Shown here: positions 42,939-51,243 of the stretch, one piece after another
Numbering within the stretch: the first letter of the stretch is position 1
Layout of the letters: each line of letters begins with the position of its first letter
From: Rhodomicrobium sp. R_RK_3
GTDB lineage: Bacteria > Pseudomonadota > Alphaproteobacteria > Rhizobiales > Rhodomicrobiaceae
Length of the DNA stretch: 62,322 bases
Assembly (NCBI RefSeq): GCF_002198715.1
Contig: NZ_MWLK01000009.1
Span: 1 to 62,322, forward strand
Direction: 5' to 3'
Notes under the pieces: model-generated
Databases searched by the model: none
What the model saw: only the letters and a program-made list of their open reading frames with translations
Told to the model about the DNA's origin: nothing
Translations under genes and position numbers: made by a program

Positions 42939-43979
42939 TTAATGCTTGGTTGACGCCCCTTTGAGCTGCGGCAGGCCGATTTCGTCCGGCTTCAGCGGCC
43001 AGGCGGGCGCATCGGTCCTGACCGCAGCCCTGAGCCTTGCCGAGCGCGCGCGTGGATTGGCGGCAATTTCGGCTGCGGACGGGTCGACGGGCTTACGCCG
43101 GGCAACGCTGAAGCTGGGACTGCGATCCTCACCGGCGTCGGGCAGGTGGCGCGAGGGCCGGCCCTTGGCGCCCGAACGTTCGGTGAGGAAATTCTTCACG
43201 ATTCGGTCTTCCAGCGAGTGGAAGGTGACGACGATCAGCCGCCCGCCAGGCGCCAGAATGCGCTCGGCGGCGGCAAGGCCCTCGACCAGCTCGCCGAGCT
43301 CGTCATTGACGAACAGGCGCAGCGCCTGAAAGCTGCGCGTCGCGGGGTGCTTCGGGTCGTCATGGCGGCGGCCGAGCACGCTCTGGATGAGCTCGGCCAG
43401 CTCCAGCGTGCGGGTGATCGGCGCCTGCTCGCGCTGTTTGACGATGGCGCGGGCGATGGCGCGCGAGCGGCGCTCCTCGCCGAGCCGGAACAGGATCTCG
43501 GCGATGTCGGCCTCATCGAAGCGGTTGACGACGTCGGCGGCGCTGAGGCCCTCGTCCGACATGCGCATGTCGAGCGGGCCGTCGCGCATGAAGGAGAAGC
43601 CGCGCTCGGGCTCGTCGATTTGCATCGAGGAGACGCCGAGATCGAAGATCACCGCGTCGGCGGGCACGAAACCGGCGCTCTCGGCGACATCGCCCAGCGC
43701 GCCGAAGGTCGACGGCTCGAACCGGAAGCGATTGGGAAATTCGGTCTTGAGATCGGCGGCGATTGTGGCCGCGAGCGGATCGCGGTCGAGCGCCAGAAGC
43801 TGGCTGTCGGCGGCGCCGAGAATGGCGCGCGTGTAACCGCCGGCGCCGAAGGTGCAATCGATATAGCGCTCGCCGCCGATCGGCGACAGCGCATCCAGAA
43901 CCTCGGCTAAGAGTACGGGAGTGTGACGAGCCGGTCCGCCAGCGGTTTCGGGGGCCTCTCCCTGACCGCGACCCGTCAT
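42939..43979 (-). CDS. rsmH: 16S rRNA (cytosine-1402-N4) methyltransferase
   Basis: RsmH (MraW) methylates C1402 of 16S rRNA using SAM. The 346-residue protein has HTPVLLAEVLDAL (about 18-30), the SAM-binding DCTFGAGGYTRAIL (about 41-54), DLGVSSMQID (about 111-120), RRHDDPKHPATRSFQALR (about 208-225) and VVTFHSLEDRIVK. The start is an ATG overlapping the mraZ stop (TGATG); a GTG one codon earlier is possible. Confidence 0.96.
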   Translation of the reverse strand: MTGRGQGEAPETAGGPARHTPVLLAEVLDALSPIGGERYIDCTFGAGGYTRAILGAADSQLLALDRDPLAATIAADLKTEFPNRFRFEPSTFGALGDVAESAGFVPADAVIFDLGVSSMQIDEPERGFSFMRDGPLDMRMSDEGLSAADVVNRFDEADIAEILFRLGEERRSRAIARAIVKQREQAPITRTLELAELIQSVLGRRHDDPKHPATRSFQALRLFVNDELGELVEGLAAAERILAPGGRLIVVTFHSLEDRIVKNFLTERSGAKGRPSRHLPDAGEDRSPSFSVARRKPVDPSAAEIAANPRARSARLRAAVRTDAPAWPLKPDEIGLPQLKGASTKH

Positions 43980-44467
43980 CACTCCCGTACTCCCTCTTTA
44001 CGACCGTCCTCTAGAGAACGGCTCCCCGCGCCGAGGTCTCTCCGGTGGGCCCGGGCGCGTTCTCGCGCCTCGGTCCGGAATTCTTCGTAAGCTGCCGGCT
44101 CCCAGATCTGGAACTTGTCTCCCAAACCGACGAAGACGGCGGTATCCGTAATGCCCGCATGATCCCGCAGTCTTTTGGGGAGTACCGCTCTCCCATCGGG
44201 ATCGACTTTGATCTTTTCGCTTTCACCGAAATAGGCGGTTGCAATCTCGTCGCGCTCGGCGCTGTCGATGGCAAAGCCTTCCAAAATCCCCTTAATCTTT
44301 CCGACCAGACGGCTGCCGCCAGCCTCGAGCGCCGGCCGGTCGAGATGCGGGTAACAAAAAATGTCCTCAGCACCTTCCTTGGCGAGCACCGCCCGAAAGG
44401 ATGCAGGGATCGAGACCCGGCCCTTGGCGTCGATCTTGTTGTCGAACCTGGAGGCAAATTCATCCAT
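43979..44467 (-). CDS. mraZ: Transcriptional regulator MraZ
   Basis: MraZ is a DNA-binding repressor of the dcw cluster. The 162-residue protein contains two SpoVT/AbrB-type domains with the tell-tale motifs DAKGRVSIP (about 13-21) and DPDGRAVLPKRL (about 89-100). The C-terminal Arg/Glu-rich tail is longer than in E. coli. The start at MDEFAS is set by family alignment; an open frame upstream is spurious. It is the first gene of the cluster, and its presumed binding sites lie about 200 bases upstream. Confidence 0.95.
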   Translation of the reverse strand: MDEFASRFDNKIDAKGRVSIPASFRAVLAKEGAEDIFCYPHLDRPALEAGGSRLVGKIKGILEGFAIDSAERDEIATAYFGESEKIKVDPDGRAVLPKRLRDHAGITDTAVFVGLGDKFQIWEPAAYEEFRTEARERARAHRRDLGAGSRSLEDGRKEGVRE

Positions 44468-44668
44468 CCCCCTCAGGCGCTCCCGGTGCTGACGCAAAAC
44501 GAGGGCCGCGGGCAGCGCGGCGTTTCTCGAAAAATTTCCAAATCGGCAAATTGCCCTCGGCAAGACCGGACCGGGAGGAGGCGCGCGCGGGTGCCCCCTA
44601 TTTGGCCTTCGAAGGAACTCGCTTCTGTTGGCCTCCTCCCGAATCACACCCTTCCGAACGGGTATTAA
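44468..44668 (-). other. mraZ leader region
   Basis: Between the predicted promoter and the mraZ ATG lies an untranslated leader of about 200 bases. It is GC-rich from 44480 to 44600 with no recognised riboswitch. A reading frame runs through it in phase with mraZ but lacks protein-like features. Confidence 0.4.
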
Positions 44669-44693
44669 TGGGATAGCATGGGATTATATGGGA
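44669..44693. promoter_or_regulatory. MraZ box: three TGGGA repeats at 10-bp spacing
   Basis: TGGGA occurs at 44669, 44679 and 44689 on the plus strand, each separated by five bases. MraZ of E. coli is known to bind TGGGN repeats with 5-base spacers. The repeats overlap the proposed mraZ promoter, consistent with autorepression. In the direction of mraZ they read TCCCA. Confidence 0.75.
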
Positions 44694-44698
44694 GTCAA
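44670..44698 (-). promoter_or_regulatory. Candidate dcw promoter
   Basis: On the minus strand, TTGACT (44698-44693) is followed after 17 bases by TATCCC (44675-44670). The -35 is good and the -10 is weak. The MraZ repeats sit across it. It would drive mraZ and probably much of the cluster. Confidence 0.5.
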
Positions 44699-45134
44699 CG
44701 GAACGGGGCGGGTAAAGCCGGGCTGCACTTGGGATTTACTGGCCGAATTGGCCCTGGCGGCTCGATGCCGCCTGTGGAAAAGCTCGGATTTCGGGCGAAA
44801 CGGGGTTGTAAAGACCCTCGCGCGGCGGCGCTGGGGTGGGATTTGCTGGGAAAGACTGGGGCGATTTACGGGTTGCTAACCAGGCGCGAAGGAATCGGCA
44901 GCCACCCGCCACAAAAATCGAACCGCCGCCCGCGCTGCCGCGTCCTCAGCGGTGAAGGCCGACGCCCGGAAAAGCGGCGGGCCGACCATGTCCCGGTCAC
45001 AGATTTGTGTTGCATTCGCGATGCGCGGGAAACACGGGCCGGGTGTTAATAATTGTGACAGCCCCGAATTAACCCCAATTGCCTCGGATGCCCGGCGGAT
45101 CTGGGGCCGTTCTCGATCAAAACGGAGACTGAAG
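44699..45134. other. Divergent region upstream of mraZ and a secreted-protein gene
   Basis: This 436-base gap separates the dcw cluster from the plus-strand gene at 45135. It is GC-rich with an AT-richer patch at 45040-45070 (GTTAATAATTGTGAC) that could belong to the promoter of the secreted protein. No gene or RNA is recognised. Confidence 0.45.
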
Positions 45135-45440
45135 ATGCGCAGCCTACTCGTTCCAGCCTCGATCCTCGCCTTGGCCGCTTTCGCCGCCACGCCTGCGGCC
45201 GCCATAGAGTGCGAAGGCAATTTCCAGGTCCAGAAGAACGGCAACCGGATCTCGACGCCCTTCTGCGCCGACGGCCATCTTGCCATCGTCGCACGCGAAT
45301 ATGGCATGCAGGTGAGCGCCCAAGCCATTCGCTACAATCCGTCCGTCAAGGAGCGCGCCTGCCGCTTCGTCGGCGACGACAACCGCGTCCGCGACACCTG
45401 CCAGCCCTACCGCAATGACGGCGACCGGAACTGGCGCTGA
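45135..45440 (+). CDS. Small secreted protein, four mature cysteines
   Basis: This 101-residue protein has a signal peptide (about 1-24, ending ATPAAA-I). The mature part has four cysteines (ECEGNF, FCADG, ACRFVGDD, TCQPYR), probably forming two disulphides, and a short Asp/Arg-rich end. The ATG has GGAGACTGAAG upstream; the reading frame is open 61 codons earlier but without a ribosome site. I do not recognise a named family, although similar small exported proteins are frequent in alphaproteobacteria. It is monocistronic, followed by an inverted repeat. Confidence 0.75.
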   Translation: MRSLLVPASILALAAFAATPAAAIECEGNFQVQKNGNRISTPFCADGHLAIVAREYGMQVSAQAIRYNPSVKERACRFVGDDNRVRDTCQPYRNDGDRNWR

Positions 45441-45484
45441 TCGCGCGTGTTAGCTGGCGGGCGGTTGCCGGCTGGTGACTGTCC

Positions 45485-45525
45485 GGGAACGAGGATGAGC
45501 GCGCGGGGTGCCCATCCTCGTTCCC
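45485..45525. terminator. 13-bp perfect inverted repeat
   Basis: GGGAACGAGGATG (45485-45497) and CATCCTCGTTCCC (45513-45525) pair perfectly around a 15-base loop, 45 bases after the secreted-protein stop. There is no U-tract, so it may be a transcript-end stabiliser or an operator as much as a terminator. The rest of 45441-45780 (340 bases) shows no gene. Confidence 0.5.
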
Positions 45526-45780
45526 GTTCGCATGGCCGGCGCCGCGCGCCGCACGCCCCGGCGCCCCCCAGATGCCCCTTGCTCCCGCCCGGCGTTGTAG
45601 CGGCACAACAGTGAGCGCTATTCGGGATCTCCCGGAATCAACGGGAAAGTTCTTGCGGTGGACAGGGCGGCAAAATAGTTTACAAGCACCGCTAAGGACG
45701 CCATCGGGCGCCGCGGTCTCGGAGCCGCCGCTTCCCGCGTCATCGACCTTCGTTTGAACCGTTTGCAGGGTGTGAGTACC

Positions 45781-46155
45781 ATGGGGGAAACGATAATCAG
45801 CACAGACCTGACCATCATCGGCAACGTGACCTCAAAGGGGAACGTGAAGCTGGATGGGAAGATTCGCGGTGACATTCACTGTGCCTCCCTGGTCGTCAGC
45901 GAGTCCGGCGACATCGACGGCGGCATCATCGCGAACAATGAGGTCATCGTGCTCGGCAAGGTCGTCGGCACCATTCGCGGCAAGCGCGTCATGCTGCATG
46001 CCACCGCCCGCGTCGAAGGCGACATCTACCACCAGGGCATCGGCATCGAGATGGGCACCCGCTACGACGGCAGCCTGCGCTGGACCGAGGATTTCGCCAC
46101 CTATCAGCCCGGCATGCGCTCGAGCGCCAACGGCGAGATGTCCGTCGGGCTCTAA
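45781..46155 (+). CDS. Bactofilin
   Basis: Bactofilins are cytoskeletal proteins that self-assemble into filaments and position wall-modifying enzymes. The 124-residue protein is mostly the DUF583 beta-helix core, with repeated units such as VTSKGNVKLDGKIRGDIHC, VVSESGDIDGGI, VIVLGKVVGTI and VMLHATARVEGDI (about 15-95). The start at MGETI has GGGTGTGAG upstream; a TTG nine codons earlier is possible. It stands alone; no M23 peptidase gene is adjacent. Confidence 0.93.
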   Translation: MGETIISTDLTIIGNVTSKGNVKLDGKIRGDIHCASLVVSESGDIDGGIIANNEVIVLGKVVGTIRGKRVMLHATARVEGDIYHQGIGIEMGTRYDGSLRWTEDFATYQPGMRSSANGEMSVGL

Positions 46156-46174
46156 GCCGCTTTTCGAATTCTGC

Positions 46175-46220
46175 CAGCATCCGCCCGAGGCATCCGCTTC
46201 GGGCGGATGCTGCCGTTTTG
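46175..46220 (+). terminator. Intrinsic terminator after bactofilin gene
   Basis: A perfect 14-bp stem (CAGCATCCGCCCGA at 46175-46188, TCGGGCGGATGCTG at 46199-46212) with a 10-base loop is followed by CCGTTTTGG. It lies 20 bases after the bactofilin stop. Confidence 0.75.
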
Positions 46221-46277
46221 GGGTGGGATGAGCGATCATTTTGGCGGTTCAAAGCGACGCCCCTCGCCGCAGCCCGA

Positions 46278-46385
46278 CCCTCTCCAAGGGGAGAGGGTGG
46301 CGTGCGCAAGCACGCCGGGTGAGGGGTTGGTGCCTCACGGCCGACTCACGAACCCCTCACCCCCGCCCTCTCCCAAGGGAGAGGG
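46278..46385. repeat. Composite palindromic repeat element
   Basis: Two self-complementary units (46278-46297 and 46366-46385, both CCCTCTCC...GGAGAGGG type) flank a pair of inverted segments, GGGTGAGGGGTT and AACCCCTCACCC. The element is therefore a nested palindrome of about 108 bases. Sequences of this kind are common dispersed intergenic repeats in GC-rich proteobacteria. It lies between the bactofilin terminator and the end of the gor gene, in an otherwise gene-free 330-base gap (46156-46487). Confidence 0.7.
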
Positions 46386-46487
46386 AGTCCGGCTGCGGAT
46401 CGCGGGGGTGCGCGCCATTTTTCGTGTCCGGTTAATGCTCTGGCGGACGGCCTCGCCATGCCGCATTGGCCGCCTCGGATGGCCTTA

Positions 46488-47855
46488 TCAGACCGCCGGC
46501 GGCAGCCATTTCTCGCGCATGGTGACAAGCTCCTCGCCTGCCGTCGGGTGCAGCGCCATGGTGGCGTCGAAATCGGCTTTCCTGACGCCGAGGCGCAAGG
46601 GGATGGCGAGGAGCTGGGCCATCTCGGCGGCGTCCGGGCCCATGATGTGGCAGCCCAGGACCATGTCGGTGCGGGCATCGACCACCAGCTTCATCAGCGT
46701 GCGCTCCTGGCGCTCGGCCATCACATATTTCATCGGCCGGAAGCGCGCCTTGTAGATGTCGATCTCGGGGAATTGCGCCCGCGCTTGCGCCTCGCTCATG
46801 CCGACCGTGCCGATTTCCGGCAGCGAGAACACCGCCGTCGGGATGAACGTGTGGTCGACCGGCGTCGGCTTGCCGCGAAGCACGGTGTCGACGAATTTCA
46901 TCGCCTCATCGATGGCGACGGGCGTCAGTGTCACGCGGTCGGTGACGTCGCCGATGGCATAGATGTGCTCGAGCGATGAGCGGGAGTAGTTGTCAACCAG
47001 CACCTCGCCTTCGAGCCCAAGCTTCACGCCCGCCTCCATCAGCCCCATGCCCGAGGTCAGCGGCATCCGGCCCGTGGCGTACATGACGGCCTCGGCGCGC
47101 AGCTCGCCGCCATCCTCGAACACGATCAGCTTGTCGGCGCCGTCCTGGTCGATGCGGGCGAGATATTTGTTGGGCAGCATGCGGATGCCGTCGGCCTGCA
47201 TCGCCTCGGTCAGGCCGACGCGAATGTCCTCGTCGAAGCCGCGCAGGATGTGCGCGCCGCGATAGATCACCGTCACCTCGACGCCGAGCCCGTGGAAGAT
47301 ATTGGCGAATTCCAACCCGATATAGCCGCCGCCGACAATGGCGATGCTGCGCGGCAGCTTCTCCAGCGTGAAGGCCTCGTTGGAGGACAGGATGTGCTCG
47401 CGGCCGTGAATATGCGGGATGAAGGGCCAGGAGCCGGTGGCGATCAGGATGGTCTTCGCGGTCACGGTGCGGCCATCGGCGAGCAGGCGGATGGTGTGGG
47501 CATCGTCGAGCACGGCGCGGCTGTGGATGCGCTCGGCCCCAGCATTCTGCAGCACGCCCTCATAGATCAGGCTCAGCCGCGCCACCTCGGTCTGCACGCG
47601 GTCGCGCAGCGTCGGCCAGTCGAAGCTGGCGGGCGGGACGGTCCAGCCATAGCCCTTGGCATCCTCGAAATCGCGGGCATAGTGGCTGGCATAGACCAGC
47701 AGCTTCTTCGGCACGCAGCCCCGGATGACGCAGGTGCCGCCGAACTTGCTCTCCTCGGCGATGCCGACGCGCGCGCCGGTTCCGGCCGCCATTCGCGCCG
47801 CGCGCACGCCGCCCGAGCCGCCGCCGATCACGAAGAGGTCATAGTCGAACTGCAT
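46488..47855 (-). CDS. gor: Glutathione-disulfide reductase
   Basis: This flavoenzyme reduces GSSG with NADPH in the cytoplasm. The 455-residue protein has the FAD motif VIGGGSGGVRAAR (about 9-21), the redox-active CVIRGC (Cys42, Cys47), the NAD(P)-binding GGGYIGLEFA region with a following Tyr-Arg-Gly stretch suited to NADPH, and the C-terminal LHPTAGEE with the active-site His. The start at MQFDYD has GGAAGG nine bases upstream; an ATG three codons earlier is too close to it. It is the last gene of an rpiA-DUF2059-gor unit. Confidence 0.94.
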   Translation of the reverse strand: MQFDYDLFVIGGGSGGVRAARMAAGTGARVGIAEESKFGGTCVIRGCVPKKLLVYASHYARDFEDAKGYGWTVPPASFDWPTLRDRVQTEVARLSLIYEGVLQNAGAERIHSRAVLDDAHTIRLLADGRTVTAKTILIATGSWPFIPHIHGREHILSSNEAFTLEKLPRSIAIVGGGYIGLEFANIFHGLGVEVTVIYRGAHILRGFDEDIRVGLTEAMQADGIRMLPNKYLARIDQDGADKLIVFEDGGELRAEAVMYATGRMPLTSGMGLMEAGVKLGLEGEVLVDNYSRSSLEHIYAIGDVTDRVTLTPVAIDEAMKFVDTVLRGKPTPVDHTFIPTAVFSLPEIGTVGMSEAQARAQFPEIDIYKARFRPMKYVMAERQERTLMKLVVDARTDMVLGCHIMGPDAAEMAQLLAIPLRLGVRKADFDATMALHPTAGEELVTMREKWLPPAV

Positions 47856-47963
47856 GGGGGTCATCCTTCCCGGGTTCCGGGAACCAGCGCGGCGCTCACA
47901 GCGAAACGGCGACCGCCGCCAAAGCGATCGCCGTCGCCAGCAATTAGTCTGCGCGCGCGGAAT

Positions 47964-48515
47964 TTACAAGCTGACGCCGCGCTTCTGCAATTCGTCGCGG
48001 ATCCTGGCCTCCGCCTCGCTGCCGACCTTGTCCTCCCAGGCATCGCCGATGCGGAGCGCTTCGGAGGCAAGGCTAGGCGTCGTGGCGACGAATTTCTGGC
48101 CGAGCGGGGTCCGGTAGAAATCGGCCAGGCCCTTCATCTCCTCGATGCTGAATTTGCTGGCGTAGAGGCTGGCGATCTGTTCGAGCAGTTCGGAGCGCCG
48201 CGCCGCGAACTGCTTCTCGGTCTCGGCGAAGACCTGATCGACATTCTGCTTCTGATCCGCCGCAGCGGCGCTTGCCGGCAATTCGGCGCGCAATTGCCGG
48301 AAGATGTCCGGGATGATGCCGGCGAATTGCGCATCCGCATTGGTGGCGGTGAGCAGGTCCATGGCGGCCTTCAGCTTGGCCGGATCGGCTTTTGGCAGCG
48401 GCGTCTGCTGCGGCGCCTCGGCCGGTGCCGCCGTCTGGGCGATGGCCGGCAATGCGGCCGCCGCGAGCAGGCCGATGCCGGCGGCGGCGGTGCGAAACGC
48501 TTTGGAAATCTTCAT
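47964..48515 (-). CDS. DUF2059 periplasmic protein
   Basis: This 183-residue protein has a signal peptide (about 1-26, ending PAIA-Q), an Ala/Pro-rich linker and the DUF2059 domain at about 95-160. That domain is recognisable from YASKFSIEEMKGLADFYRTP and LGQKFVATTPSL. The domain has no assigned biochemical function. It lies 19 bases after the rpiA stop and about 108 bases before gor. I recall this rpiA-DUF2059-gor order from other alphaproteobacteria, which suggests a conserved unit. Confidence 0.88.
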   Translation of the reverse strand: MKISKAFRTAAAGIGLLAAAALPAIAQTAAPAEAPQQTPLPKADPAKLKAAMDLLTATNADAQFAGIIPDIFRQLRAELPASAAAADQKQNVDQVFAETEKQFAARRSELLEQIASLYASKFSIEEMKGLADFYRTPLGQKFVATTPSLASEALRIGDAWEDKVGSEAEARIRDELQKRGVSL

Positions 48516-48534
48516 GCTGGGAGGCCCTTTCCGA

Positions 48535-49245
48535 TCAGCCGTCCGTTGCGTCCAGGACTTGCACGCCGCCCGGCCCGGCGATGATGGCCCGGTCGGCGAT
48601 GCCGATGAACAGCCCGTGCTCGACCACGCCGGGGATCATCTCCAGCACATCGCCGAGCGATTCGGGATCACCGATCTCTCCGAACGCGCAATCGGCGATG
48701 TAGTTGCCGCTGTCGGTGACGAATAATTCACCCGTCTTGAACAAACGCAGCGTGATCTTGCCGTCGCAGCCGGCGTCGAAGGCGGCGTCCTGCATCATTT
48801 TCAGCGTTGCCTTCGCCCCGAAACGCACGATCTCGACCGGCAGCGGGAATGCGCCCAGCTTTGCCACACGCTTGGTGTGGTCGGCGATCACAACCATGCG
48901 ATCCGAGGCCATAGCCACGATTTTCTCGCGCAGCAGCGCGCCGCCGCCACCTTTGATCAGCCGGAGCGAGTCGTCGATCTCATCGGCACCGTCGATGGTG
49001 AGGTCGAGCTCGGGATAGTCGTCGAGCGTGGTCAGCTTCAGCCCGGCGCGCTCGGCCTGGATGCGGGTCTCCTCCGACGTCGGCACGCAGACGATGTCGG
49101 AGAGCTGCCCGGCCTTGACCTTCTTGGCCAGCAGCTCGACCAGCTTGCCCGCCGTCGAGCCGGTGCCGAGCCCCAGCTTCATGCCCGAGGTGACGAGTTC
49201 GAGCGCGCGTTCGGCCGCGATGGCCTTAAAGATATCGGTGTTCAT
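48535..49245 (-). CDS. rpiA: Ribose-5-phosphate isomerase A
   Basis: RpiA interconverts ribose-5-phosphate and ribulose-5-phosphate in the pentose phosphate pathway, which also supplies NADPH-linked metabolism. The 236-residue protein has the phosphate-binding [12 protein letters not shown] (about 24-35), [12 protein letters not shown] (about 80-91) and the [11 protein letters not shown] segment (about 96-106) with the catalytic Glu. Two ATGs are possible; MNTDIF (49245) has GAGG at reasonable spacing. Confidence 0.95.
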   Translation of the reverse strand: MNTDIFKAIAAERALELVTSGMKLGLGTGSTAGKLVELLAKKVKAGQLSDIVCVPTSEETRIQAERAGLKLTTLDDYPELDLTIDGADEIDDSLRLIKGGGGALLREKIVAMASDRMVVIADHTKRVAKLGAFPLPVEIVRFGAKATLKMMQDAAFDAGCDGKITLRLFKTGELFVTDSGNYIADCAFGEIGDPESLGDVLEMIPGVVEHGLFIGIADRAIIAGPGGVQVLDATDG

Positions 49246-49266
49246 CTTCAGCATCCTCTTCCCCCA

Positions 49267-49407
49267 TCAGCGATCGAGGCCGCCGGGGAGCCTGCGGCCT
49301 TCATTGATGCCGATGACGCCGAAATCAAGCTTTTCCTTGGATTGGCCGGTCCAGGCGCCGCCGACGCGGCAGGGTTCGTGGATGAGCGTTGCAACCTTCT
49401 GGTCCAT
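49267..49407 (-). CDS. Small ORF upstream of rpiA, 46 residues
   Basis: A start at 49407 is preceded by AAGGGAG with seven bases to the ATG, a strong ribosome site. The product (46 residues, one Cys, with a CRVGGAWTGQSKEKLDFG middle) looks like a real, soluble protein rather than an Arg-rich shadow. It ends about 20 bases before rpiA on the same strand, so it would be the first gene of that operon. No family is recognised. Confidence 0.5.
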   Translation of the reverse strand: MDQKVATLIHEPCRVGGAWTGQSKEKLDFGVIGINEGRRLPGGLDR

Positions 49408-49614
49408 GGCCAACTCCCTTGGCTGTCCGCCCGGATGGCGGTCCTTGCTGATGATGGGGAGCACCCGCGCCAGCCGCGATAGACGCGGCGCGAGCACCCC
49501 ATGCCAGCCATTATGTATCCACTAAGTTTTCGGCGTTGGAAAGATTTGTGCCGGACGCGCGCGGAAGCGCTTTATGCATTCAGAAAACCTCGCCCAGGGG
49601 CGCCGCGCCGCCGA

Positions 49615-50565
49615 TCAGCCTTGATAGATCACCCGCAGCCTGTCCGCCAAAGCCTGCCGCAGGCCGAAGGGCGCCGCGCCCGGAGCAAGCCGCGCCGCGG
49701 CACCGGCGGCGGCCACGCCCTCTTCCCCGAACCGGTGCAGCAGCGACGTCCGCAGCCAGCTCTCCGCCTGCGCATGGCGGCGGGTCGTCCAATCCGCCTC
49801 GCCGCCCGCCGCGAAACGCGCATCCAGCGCGGCGGCCAGTTCGGCGAGCCCCTCCCCCTTCGGCACGGACAGCATCAGCGCGGCAACCTCGCCGCCGCCG
49901 CTCGCCAGACCGAGCGCGCCCTTCAGGTCCGCCAGCGCCCGGCGGGCCGGCGGGCCCATATCGGATTTCGTGACCACGGCGATGTCGGGGATCTCCATGA
50001 TGCCGGCCTTCATGAATTGCAGCGAGTCGCCCGAGCCGGGCTGCACGCAGAGCACGACGCTGTCGGCGACGGCCGAGATCTCCGCCTCGGACTGGCCGAC
50101 GCCGACCGTCTCGACCACCACCCGGTCATAGATCGCCCGCATCAGCACGACTGCCGGAAAGGCGAGCTCGCTCAAGCCGCCGAGCCGGCCGCGCGAGGCG
50201 AGCGAGCGCACGAAGACGCCTTGATCCTCGGGATCGGTGCGCATGCGAATGCGGTCGCCGAGCAGGGCGCCGCGGGTGATCTGGGAGGAAGGGTCGACGG
50301 CGATGACGCCGACGGTGACGCCAGAGGCGCGCCAGCTCCGCACCAGCGCGTCGATCAGCGTCGATTTGCCGACGCCGGGCGGCCCGGTGAAGCCGATGAC
50401 ATGGGCGCGCGGGGCAAGGAACGCCTCATCGATCAGCGCGGCGACCTCGGCCTCGCCGCCGGCGCGCTCGATCAGCGCCAGCGCTTCGGCCAGCGCGCGC
50501 TTGCCGCCAGCGCGCAATGCCGCCAATCCGCCGCCTGTCGTCCGGCCGTGATCCGTATGGCTCAT
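49615..50565 (-). CDS. meaB: Methylmalonyl-CoA mutase-associated GTPase MeaB
   Basis: MeaB is a G3E-type GTPase that chaperones adenosylcobalamin loading into methylmalonyl-CoA or related mutases. The 316-residue protein has the Walker A GFTGPPGVGKST (about 58-69), VIAVDPSSQITRGALLGDRIRM (switch region, about 87-108, unbroken here only in motif form), VETVGVGQSE (about 150-159) and the guanine-specificity VTKSD (about 200-204). No mutase gene is adjacent. Together with metH it indicates several B12-dependent reactions. Confidence 0.93.
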   Translation of the reverse strand: MSHTDHGRTTGGGLAALRAGGKRALAEALALIERAGGEAEVAALIDEAFLAPRAHVIGFTGPPGVGKSTLIDALVRSWRASGVTVGVIAVDPSSQITRGALLGDRIRMRTDPEDQGVFVRSLASRGRLGGLSELAFPAVVLMRAIYDRVVVETVGVGQSEAEISAVADSVVLCVQPGSGDSLQFMKAGIMEIPDIAVVTKSDMGPPARRALADLKGALGLASGGGEVAALMLSVPKGEGLAELAAALDARFAAGGEADWTTRRHAQAESWLRTSLLHRFGEEGVAAAGAAARLAPGAAPFGLRQALADRLRVIYQG

Positions 50566-50658
50566 GCCGTAAATGATTGCGATTTGCCGCGCGCGGGCAA
50601 GCGAAAACGCCGAAGGCGCTGGAGAAGCACCGGCGGCGCGCAGGCGCCGAGTAATGCC

Positions 50659-51228
50659 CTATCCCGCGGGGAAGGCGACCGGCCGGGACGGTTCCGGCCG
50701 GCTGCGCGCGGCCGGAGCACGATTGCCGGCATCTCTCGCGGCCTTGACCCCATGCGGGAACCCGCTCCGATCCCGGTACGACACCTGCTTGCCCTGGCTT
50801 CTGCGATGACGCGCAGTCGTGGCCAGAGCCGCGACGAGGTCGAGCACCGACACGCCGAGCACCAGGGCCAGCGCCCCCGCGACATTGGCGCGCTTCGGGT
50901 TGTAGCGGTCCAGCTCGCCCGCAAGGGTGGCGATGTCCAATCCATCGCCCGCGACGCGGCCCCACAGCCCGAGGCTCTTTTCCGTCGAGAGCGAAAGCAT
51001 GCCGGTCGCCAGTTCGCGGGCGCCATAGGCGCGCACAAGCCCCTCCCGGCCCTCCATCCCGAGCGCACGGGTGATGCTCCCGGCCGCGACCAATTGCGCG
51101 ACGCCGAGGCCGATGCCGAGCCAGCCGAGCCGTTTCGCCAAGCGGTCACCCGAGCTCAGCGAGCTTGGCCCGCTTCGCAGGATCTTGGGATCGCCTTTGG
51201 AGCGCTTGATCTTCGAAAAGATACTCAT
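50659..51228 (-). CDS. Small membrane protein, stress-operon partner
   Basis: This 189-residue protein has two or three hydrophobic segments (about 33-52, 65-80 and 117-135) and an RRS/Pro-rich basic tail. The REGLVRAYGARELATGMLSLS and LWGRVAGDGLDIATLAGEL segments match, as I recall, the N-terminal membrane part of larger cyclase/dehydrase (SRPBCC) fusion proteins; the SRPBCC domain is absent here. It is 15 bases downstream of the zinc dehydrogenase and therefore probably under the same EcfG-like promoter. Confidence 0.7.
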   Translation of the reverse strand: MSIFSKIKRSKGDPKILRSGPSSLSSGDRLAKRLGWLGIGLGVAQLVAAGSITRALGMEGREGLVRAYGARELATGMLSLSTEKSLGLWGRVAGDGLDIATLAGELDRYNPKRANVAGALALVLGVSVLDLVAALATTARHRRSQGKQVSYRDRSGFPHGVKAARDAGNRAPAARSRPEPSRPVAFPAG

Positions 51229-51243
51229 AATAAACCCACCTGG

